The notes under the pieces are model-generated. The model saw only the letters and a program-made list of their open reading frames with translations, made no database searches and was not told where the DNA came from. This document shows positions 55,801-64,000 of a DNA stretch of 64,000 bases, piece after piece. Source of the DNA: Aphrophora alni. Its lineage: Eukaryota > Arthropoda > Insecta > Hemiptera > Aphrophoridae. The position numbers were made by a program, and so were the translations under genes. Each line of letters begins with the position of its first letter. Positions within the stretch are counted from its first letter, which is position 1. The stretch lies in assembly GCA_963513935.1 (NCBI GenBank), contig OY740765.1, positions 147,151,830-147,215,829 on the forward strand, written 5' to 3'.

Positions 55801-58378
55801 TCATTCTAGGTTAACTTATTATCAATAAGACCCTAGAACTTGACTGAATTTACTTTGTCAAGCAAATTTCCCCCCAACTCATGTCATTTGGCATTTGATT
55901 TTGGCTTTTTTTAAATATTAAAATACATGTACTTTGTCTTGCCTAGATTTACTATCAAATTATTCTCATTCTAAGTATTAACCTGTTGCATTGACTTGTA
56001 AAAAAGCCTTATGCTTCAAAATTTTTACTGAATTTCCTTTCATACTGAAAGTTGTGTCGCAAACTGAATTAGGCTATCCATATATATATTGATGATGACA
56101 AATCATTGATGTAACAAAGTGTACAAAGAGCTAACGTTCAAGACTCAATGTGCCTAACATCGTAAATCCGACATTATGAGAAGACGAAAAAAAATGGAGA
56201 AAACTATTACGGTACTACAATTGTACCAAGCAGAAAATTTTACATTTAAAAACCTTTTTGCAAAAACCTCTAGTATGTACCCGTAATTTGTTATAAGGCA
56301 AAAAACAACGTCTGTATCAATTAAAAAATTGACTATATCAAACAATATCTGCCCTATCCAATAGAACCAATGGCCTTGACCAGCAATTAGGTTTATGATT
56401 GGTAGATATAATTCCATTGAATATTTCCATTCATGTATTTCTTTACATATTGCACTAAAATTATTATGTAAATTAGTTAATAGGATTCATAATTAGTAAG
56501 AGAACTTATTTCATCCATTGTTGTGTTTAATATAATGTATTTTGTCCTTGTATAACTCTGTTGTTTAAAAATTAACCAATTAATTCTTCCCAAGAAAGGG
56601 AGAAAAATCATTTCATTATCCATCTATTCACGTCACACACACTTTTACTTGATGTGATACAGAAGGCGAGAGCTTTGAAGCAACCATGACGCCAGTTTTT
56701 GTGGATCATTGAGAATCGTCTTGGTTGGAGGACAAACTGACGCTTTCCAAACTTGAAAAGGCATCAAATACCATCAGAAAAGGCATCCAGATGCAGTCAT
56801 CAAATCCAACAATCTACTATAAAGAAATATACCTCACTATACAATAAATAGTGTGGTATAATACAGTAATATCTTCTACAGTTTATTTTCATTGATATAA
56901 GAAAAAAATAGGAAAATCAAGTTTTGCTAATATGGTGAGGTAAACCGAATATCAGACATTCATAGTCATACACATTTTGAGTCAAATATTTAATTATATA
57001 TATATACATAAATAACGTTGAGCCTAAGAGGCAGTAATAGAAGTAGATGTTATTGTTTAAGTGATTATAAAGAAGACAAATTAAATTGACTTGAACTTTT
57101 GAATACTAATCCATATATTCATATTTTAATATCGTTTTTGTATCCAATGAACTACAATCTTGATTTAATTTAATTGTAATTATTGGGACTTAGTCCAGAT
57201 TATTTAATTTTATCCATCTATGTTTTTCTTGCTTTCCACCCTTCACTTGGGAAAAGCCAGCACCAAGCCCTCCCTGAATTAAGACTTGTGTTTGTGTGTA
57301 TATATATAAATTGTGTTATGTAAATGAACTGATTAGGATAGCATATTAATAAATATTTAGTAGCCAAGGGTTAATCATATCCAGTATATATGTAGATTTC
57401 CTGCTTGTTCGTGTAAAGTGTTATTTCTAGCCTGAATGTCTCCTTACCCATCAAACGAATTTTAATGAAACTAGGCCCAACCAAATATATTATTAATTAG
57501 TGAGATAACTCTCCCAATAATCTTATAAAAAAAGAAGAAAATATACATTGAGATTAGATATTGACAATTTGTCATTTATAAATAAAAATCTGTGAATTTT
57601 CTACTTGACCAATTATGAAGACAATTTTGTTATTGAATAAAATTTTATGAATTATCACAATTTAAAATTTTTTTTTGTTACGGTACATAATAGAATTTTA
57701 TGTTGTGACATTTTGTGAAGTCAAATAATTCTCAATTTCATTCTTTCAAGATTTTAATTGTGATGTTGTAATGTTTATGAAGTTTTCCCAATTTTAATTT
57801 CATGTTTGAATTTGATTCTTGTTGAAATAATTTATCTGGAAATAAAAGAAATATTATCAATATAACTAGAAAATTTGTTTATTATTAATTTATGATCACA
57901 ATAGTATCTTTCATCATATTCCAGACTTGAATTTTTTTTTTTTGATAACTCAAAAGTTTTAATAAGCTTTTACAAGTTTTATCTTTAATAAGACTAAAAC
58001 ACAAAATATCTATTTTGTCATAATCACCACTAATTATTTGAAAATATTTTGCTGAAATTTACCCTTTAAGGACACAAATAAATAGTATTGGTCAGTATCT
58101 CTCCAAAACTTCCTAATTGGGATCTATCTTTTAAAAAGTAAAAATACACCATGTCTATTTGAATAAAATTTTGGTGAAATATGCAGATTTATAACACAAA
58201 CAAAAATGTACCACTAGTTTGATAGTTTTTTTGGCTAACAATTTATTTATGGACAAAACACATGTTAAAAGTTAGGTTAAGTTGAGAAACTAGAAAAGTA
58301 TAGAGATAAAAATATACCTATATTCACTTCATACTTAAATCGATTGTTAATTACAATTTGTTAAATTTTTATGTGCAG

Positions 58379-58521
58379 ATATTGGCAAATTGACAGCATT
58401 ATATACACTTCACGTCAACGATAATAAACTAAAACATTTTCCTGCTTCATTAATTACGTGTAGAAGCCTACGAGAACTCTGTGCACACAATAATCAGCTA
58501 ACTACGATTCCTTATGGCACA
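58379..58521 (+). CDS. LRRC28: LRR protein (LRRC28-like), third coding exon
   Basis: It begins after TTTTTATGTGCAG (AG at 58377-58378) with AT, which completes a GAT codon from the previous exon (phase 1). It reads DIGKLTALYTLHVNDNKLKH (LRR 5), FPASLITCRSLRELCAHNNQ (LRR 6) and LTTIPYGT. The donor is ACA|GTGAGT at 58522, phase 0. The sequence continues the LRR spacing of 23-24 residues exactly across both junctions, which supports both splice choices. LRR 6 in LRRC28 likewise follows a segment with a conserved Cys before the Ser-Leu pair (CLSLQYL there, CRSLREL here). Confidence 0.85.
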
Positions 58522-59332
58522 GTGAGTAGACATTATATTAAATTTGATTTTATGGTATCAAATATTATTATCATAGTTAGTTTTTCAATTTTTACTAAAT
58601 GCTCAAAGTATCAATAAAATTATATAGTGTGATCATTTGCACACAAAAAACAAGTAACAATATTTTAAATATTAATTTGAAGTGAATACTGTTTACTGAT
58701 ATTTCAATTTGCCTATAGATAGTTAGAATAAGGGTAACAAATGGAGCACATGTAATTCTTCTTTAAAAAAAGGTTTATCCCTTTTGCAGGTGCACAAGGG
58801 CTTTTTGCACTCTAAAAGAGAAATAGTTGTTGTGATACCCCTAGACCTGTAACCTTCAGATTTTTTTCGAACAAGGCCATTTTAAGGGATTTTGTATCTC
58901 AGGTAGCAGTGTCCTGTTTTGAACTCTACCACCTTCCTTATATTGCCACTGCCTAACAACAGAAGGTCAGATGCAATTTACTTAGAAGGGTCACGAAGTG
59001 ACAGTTTACCAATCCTTATACTGTTACTGTGGTTTCAATGATTGCTACAAAGTAACAATAAATAGTTTAATAGTTTCTGCATGTAATGGTGAATTTAAAG
59101 ATACAATTTTATAAGTACATGTCAAATATAATTTATTGAAATGATGATTTTAAAAATCAACGAAATATAAGTTTTAGTTTTTATGTACTATTATGCAACT
59201 GACACATTAAAACAACTGATTTCATTTATCTACAAATAACATAAAAACTATGAAGTACAAGGGAATAAAAAAGAAGACATCTACTTCCTACTACAAATCT
59301 ACCTCAGACAGTTTTGTAGGGAAATAAATGTT

Positions 59333-60110
59333 TCAAGTGACACCGATGACATAATGTGTCTTGTATATTTGAGCAGCAGTGGGCAACACTGTTAATGTAT
59401 TAACGATTTTCATCACCGATGCTTGATCATCATCAATCTTTTGCAGGTCATTTTGTAATCTCTCTCTTGGAGTTTTGCTTTCTACGTAACATTCAAGAAT
59501 GACATGTTCCAGGGTCTTCTGCCCACACCTAATGCACATAGGTAAATCTTCTGTCCTGAAATGTTGAAGATATTCCTCCACAACTATATGACCGGTCCAG
59601 GAGCAGGAGGCCAAAGTTTGTGTTTGACTAACTAATTTCTTCATATTGTGGTCTTTTACAAAGAAATAATTCATTTTATTAATAAATAGGTTATCTTTTG
59701 ACCTACATAAAGATATCTTTATGTTTGTTGTTAAAAGAGGAAATATTTTGTTTCTTGTAAATGTTTTGTTAAGTTGATGTTTTTCAAGATTAAAACTTTT
59801 AAAGAGCCATCACTTTGAAAATGGATAAAATAAAGTGTTCGTTTTTAGTACACTGGTAAAATGTTACTTCATTTATTGCAAGGCCTGTCATAACTTTCTC
59901 TCTTAAGCATTTCAAACATCTTGACAAGAACTGAGTTCTTTCTGGCTATTAATGCTATTTCATCAGCCTAGGCATGAGCCTGTCTTAAATTGTGCATGAT
60001 GTTGCACTTTAAGTCCAGCGCTTTGTGCAGACTCAAATTGAACAACGATGGTGACAGAGTGTCACCTTGCCTCACACCTTTTCTAATACCAAACCCTTTT
60101 ACTCTCCTTT
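59333..60110 (-). pseudogene. LINE reverse transcriptase fragment, minus strand
   Basis: From right to left the minus strand reads FGIRKGVRQGDTLSPSLFNL and then SLHKALD (RT motif B of RTE/EEP-type LINEs), next ADEIALIARK (motif C region, usually YADDI), and after a gap SCSWTGHIVVEEYLQHF followed by MCIRCGQKTLEHVILEC. The last is the C-terminal zinc-like motif CxxCG...T..H...C found in R1/Jockey-type LINEs. The catalytic YADD has decayed to ADE, and the middle part is missing or unreadable. The last piece (59333-59674) is an open frame of 113 codons but only a domain fragment. Confidence 0.65.
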
Positions 60111-60529
60111 CCTCCCACTAAAACTTTGTCGATATGATATTTCAGAGTGTTATCTGAACAAGTCTCATTAACTTCAAGTTATCTTACTATTATTAACTTC
60201 ACATTAAACTTACATCTGTTTCGAAAAATTCCCTGAGAATATTTGATTGGAAAATGTAACGTTTCACATTTTTCGGTAAATTAAGCTTGGTTGGATTATA
60301 TATACGTATATCAAAAGAAGAAGAATGAGATCAGAGCAATGGTTACTTTTGGTTGTGTATATAGTCTGATTGATTATAAATACAGATGAAAGTGGAGTGT
60401 TGCACAACCAAGCAAATAAATAAAAAATAAAACCATTTTTAATCTGATATAATAAAATACCAGTTATTAAATACCAGTAATAAAATACATTTTGTAAATG
60501 TATAGATGTAAGTTAGGTAAGAATCATAT

Positions 60530-61258
60530 TATGTACTATATAAGTTGAAATATAGCAAGAGTGTTTTTGTGTTTTAACTCTTTCCAACTGGTTAGAGAAA
60601 CCAAGCCAATAAAAGGATTTGGGGAGAGGAGCAAACAGAACACTTTAAAGAAATATCTGCTGGTAAAGTTAGTTAGTTAGAAGATGATAATTGGGAGAGT
60701 TGATTGGAAGATGTTAGTTAGGAGTGCTAGTTAGTTGAAGTTTGGAGTCTGGAACAAGTTGCGAACAACACCTCAATTCGACAACAAGCAGTCAATGAAG
60801 ATAGTCTGAAACCAGCTCTGGACAAAAATCTCACGAGAGAGGACTCGGAAAATAAACGAGAAAAAGAAGTCTTCTGTAAAACAGTGAGACAAGTTGTTCC
60901 AATTGTTAAAATCCGTGTTCAAAGACACTTTGGTATTGTTGCATTTATTTGAATTATACATTTGCTAGGTAATAAATAATTATATACAGTATAAAAGAAT
61001 CAAAAGACTGTTCTTTGGTAATGCCAAAAGTATAAAAAAATAAATGGGTTATGAATAAATTCAATAACATCTGGTGAACATTTAACAGTTGAACTATATT
61101 TTATCTTCGAGGTTGTAACAATTTAAAATTTATTGTGTATGTATTTTAGGTAATAAACATAACTATATATGTACTTAAGAAACTGACTCTTGTCTTCATA
61201 ATTTCTTCCAAGTACACTTTTCGAAAGAACCCATGACCTCAGAAAACTTGTTGGCGCC
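60530..61258 (+). repeat. Possible LTR followed by a primer-binding-site-like sequence
   Basis: TATATAAG near 60538 could be an LTR TATA box. A GC-richer transcribed-like part follows (60590-60900), then two related units GGTAATAAA (about 60969 and 61150) with AATAAA signals. The end shares AAGTACACTTTT...AAAGAAC with the repeats at 2.1 and 53.8 kb and stops at TTGGCGCCC (61250-61258), a primer-site-like core. No gag or pol lies downstream. Confidence 0.4.
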
Positions 61259-61494
61259 CTTTATCATTTTAAAAATAAAATAAAATAGTAATAAGTAATG
61301 GTCATGTTTGGATAGAGCAAACATACAGAGAATCCAAACATGAATTTTGTTTAGAGTCATAACGTTGTAAGAAGTAAATAAAGGAGCCAGACAACTTTGA
61401 CCATATAAAAATAGTTACAAAGATAAATAGGAAAAGATAGAGAGTTTGAAAGAAATGAGTGGAGGATTTTAATAAACTTTATGTTTTGTGAAGT

Positions 61495-61690
61495 TAAGAA
61501 TAAATTGTTGGTTGGGGCATGTGGAGAGGATGTCTTGGGAAAGATATGCCAAGGGGTAGAAGAAGGAGAGAGAGACCTAGGAGGCGCTGGATTCTTGATG
61601 TAGAAGGAGACATCTATGGGGATAAGGAACTGGAGAGGAGTCAGACAAACAGGAATGGTGGTGAATAGTGGAAGAAACCAAAGGCCACAA
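61495..61690 (+). pseudogene. C-terminal end of a LINE endonuclease-RT protein
   Basis: In changing frames: KLLVGHVERMSWERYAKG and then DVEGDIYGDKELERSQTNRN, followed by EWWKKPKATTACRASE in outline, with a stop (GGE-stop-WKK). The pattern WxGHVxRM...R..GRP..RW.DDVE.D......W...A..R is the usual C-terminus of EEP-type insect LINEs. It is short, 5'-truncated and broken. Confidence 0.6.
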
Positions 61691-62289
61691 CGGCCTGCAG
61701 AGCTTCGGAAGTAAGTTAAGGTTACATACAAAATGTGAAGACCAAGTTTGGACATAATATAACATACATTTCCAAAGTTTTTTTGTTTTAGAAAAAAACT
61801 GACAGATGGAAAAAGAAGTGTTTTAGCACAAATGTTTACTGGAACTTTTTTTCTTTATTTTGATACCCTGAAGCCATTATTCTATGTACATAATGACTCA
61901 CCCTTTATAAGAACAATAAATTTAAAAGCTATTAATTACAACTGAATATATATTTAATAAATACATCGCTGGAATAAAAATGAAATTTAGTGTATACTTG
62001 ACAAGCAGAGATCCATATGAAAGGATAGGTAAGGGAAGTACAGCGGGATAACAGATAAAAGAATAGTATGGAGGAGCTTGGTCATGTACATTGGCTAGTT
62101 CTTTAGCTTCATATAAATTTATAAAATGTCAATACTGTAAAAGTAAAATATGTAGTTTAAACCTTCAGTATTGACTAGTGTCATTTTTGTTTAGTTTTAA
62201 CTATTTTTCAACATTCCTAATGATTTTTAAAAAAATTTGGTACTTCAACATCTTTAAAAAATTTCAAATAATATATTTTTCTATTTTAG

Positions 62290-62486
62290 GTGTCCTTACC
62301 AAACTTGGAGATCATCACTTTACACAGAAACAACTTACTGTATTTACCCCCTGTTGGGTTTAATTTAAGGTCTAAGATGACAATTTATGACAATCCACAT
62401 CTTAACTACTTAACTTTCCCTGTCATAGAGACAGTCATGCCTCCACAATATGCTCTGGCGGATTTTGAAACACATTTCATTTGTGG
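62290..62486 (+). CDS. LRRC28: LRR protein (LRRC28-like), fourth coding exon
   Basis: It starts after TCTATTTTAG (AG at 62288-62289), phase 0: VSLPNLEIITLHRNNLLYLP (LRR 7) and then VGFNLRSKMTIYDNPHLNYL (LRR 8, ending the solenoid). The YDNPHLNYL stretch parallels the YVDNNxHLKGL end of LRRC28. It continues TFPVIETVMPPQYALADFET with a final HFIC and stops at the donor GG|GTAAGT (GT at 62487), phase 2. The total visible coding length is 701 nt (about 233 residues). The family has a longer C-terminal part with Cys-rich segments, which should lie to the right of this window. Confidence 0.85.
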
Positions 62487-64000
62487 GTAAGTGTTTTTGT
62501 AAACAGTGTCAGCTACTTCATTAGAACACATTTAACTCTATAAAAGTAAATATGAAGGCGGTTTGATAAGAGATGGTTATTAAATTGCAAGTTTCATTTT
62601 ATCTTGATATTTTCAACCTTATTTAGCTATATACACTCATTTTTAAGAAGATATGTCTAATTGAACATTTTTAACAGCATTTGAAAGCATTAGAAACAGC
62701 ATTCTACCTTTGCTGCAATGGAAAAATAATAATTTCATATGTTGATAAACCACTACTTTTTACATAGAAAAACCATTGATAAAACTGAAGAAAGCTAAAA
62801 AATAAATTACGGGGACTCGGCTCAATTACAGTGAAAGTTGTTCACTGAATTTGTATGTGGTAGTACAAGCACAAATGATGCTGAGCATCTGGGATTTCCA
62901 AATGAGATCACAACTAAATTTTTATTTTTTTAAGGTGAAAAATAATCTGGTTTAATAAAAACTAAACTGGCCCCAACTAACCTATCAAATTTAATCAAAA
63001 ACCAAACAAAAATAACATCTTTAAGATACCTGTTGTATCTTTTATGACAAATTTAAAGGATAGGTATCAATAGGGATAGCATAAACAGTTATCAGATCAA
63101 ATTTTAGTCCTAACTAGTTAGAAAATAATTATTAATACAATTCAAATGTTAATAAAAGTAATAAAACCTGTATTAAAAGAACTATACTAATGTCATAATA
63201 TATATTTTGGAAACTAAAGTAAAGTTAATGTTGTATTATAGGAGTTTAAATTATAGCTTATCTTTAAGGTTAGATACAGAAATAAGTCAATTAACATTAA
63301 AGAAAATTAAATGACGAAAGATAGATACATACAAAATCAATAATAACAAAAATAATAAGGCTAAATAAAATGAAATTATGTTTAAATAATAATAATAATA
63401 ATAATAAAGTATGAACTTACGTAAATATATATACTTTATGAATGATGAGATAGGCTAGTGAAAATTCTATGCATAAATGAATTGACAACAGCAAATAATT
63501 TATATAATAATGGCTTAAAACAGTGGTAAATGATATCCAAGTGAGTGTTGTGAAGTGTTTCATATAAAGCAAGGTTAATTAAAGCCTACGGCAGACCAAA
63601 CATCTGACGATATTACAACTGCGATGTATGGCTACCAAGGGAGTGCATTATATATTAAATATGACAGAATTTATTATGGACAGTTGAAAAATAAAACCAT
63701 GTAAAAAGATTTATTATTAATGATTACGAATATAAAATTAAATGAAAGAATTGGAAATATATATAAATTAATTACACAGAAATAAGATGGATATATGAAA
63801 ATAGTGTGTATATAAAGACAATATATGAAGACAAAGAAGTATAAAAATCAATCTATGCCGGCCCTTTGTTGCAAAAAGAAACAATAAAGTTCAGTTCATT
63901 TTTGGTATTTAAGCTGAGAGCTATTAAAATTTTAACCATCCAAAGATATTCAAATGAATTATATAAAAAGGAATCAATGAATATAATTTATAAAGAAAAG
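62487..64000 (+). other. Intron 4 of the LRR gene, running off the window
   Basis: It begins GTAAGTG. AT-rich with an AAT microsatellite at about 63385-63408. No further exon of the LRR gene was recognised before the window ends. Confidence 0.6.

Larger units (their letters stand above)
50015..58378 (+). other. Intron 2 of the LRR gene (8.4 kb)
   Basis: It begins with the weak donor GTTTTTAT and ends at TTTTTATGTGCAG. It contains the Tigger element 214 bp from the donor, the MITE at 52.4 kb, an LTR-like segment at 53.7 kb and otherwise AT-rich DNA. Nothing further was found in 53028-53717 or 55800-58378. A TATATATAAG with GC-richer sequence downstream at 53245-53345 may belong to a retroviral-type LTR. 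Confidence 0.75.
58522..62289 (+). other. Intron 3 of the LRR gene (3.8 kb)
   Basis: It runs from GTGAGT to TCTATTTTAG. It holds the minus-strand LINE fragment at 59.3-60.2 kb, an LTR-like segment at 60.5-61.26 kb and the LINE end at 61.5-61.7 kb. The rest (58530-59320 and 61760-62280) is non-coding. Confidence 0.75.

Noticed and set aside
61357..61765. Minus-strand open frames
   Set aside because: They are antisense to the LINE C-terminal fragment on the plus strand.

Overview
This window is AT-rich nuclear DNA from an animal, most likely an arthropod and probably an insect. Coding sequence lies in small exons separated by kilobase-scale introns with GT/AG borders. The repeats are those usual in insect genomes: Penelope-like elements (PLEs), mariner, Tc1/IS630-like, pogo/Tigger, PIF/Harbinger, several LINE clades and LTR remnants. 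There are no operons, bacterial ribosome-binding sites or CRISPR arrays. The species cannot be named from the sequence alone.

One host gene is clear. It encodes a leucine-rich-repeat protein whose repeat layout matches LRRC28, on the + strand, in four visible coding exons: 29424-29570, 49801-50014, 58379-58521 and 62290-62486. The introns are 20.2, 8.4 and 3.8 kb, and the gene runs off the right edge. Spliced together the exons give eight LRRs in a continuous reading frame. A GC-richer open stretch ending in a GTAAGT donor at position 230 could be a separate upstream exon, but its link to this gene is only a guess.

Nearly everything else is mobile DNA. 9.1-11 kb: a Tc1-like element end and transposase tail, split by a small PLE insertion with a 15-bp target-site duplication (TSD). 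12.1-13.4 kb: a dead mariner with both ends and TA duplications. 14-14.8 kb: a decayed SGNH-hydrolase-like ORF. 15.1-20.0 kb: the main find, a young PLE inserted as an inverted head-to-head pair, one copy complete and one 5'-truncated, with 2,090-bp arms of equal length, three terminal repeats and a perfect 12-bp TSD. 22.7-27.9 kb: two MITE-like elements and two transposase fragments. 32.2-37.6 kb: an I/Jockey-type LINE with Gag zinc knuckle, endonuclease, RT and RNase H remnants, interrupted by about 1 kb. 40.4-41.2 kb: a Harbinger fragment. 41.8-46.8 kb: CR1/Jockey-like RT fragments. 50.2-52.0 kb: a Tigger/pogo element with clear ends inside the LRR-gene intron. 52.4-53.0 kb: a foldback MITE with an 8-bp TSD, related in its interior to the one at 26 kb. 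59-61.7 kb: two further LINE fragments and an LTR-like segment.

The window therefore reads as a large LRR gene, perhaps with a long 5' intron, whose introns and upstream region have collected several generations of transposons. The PLE pair is clearly the youngest. All function and family calls rest on motif recognition by eye. No database search or structure prediction was run.
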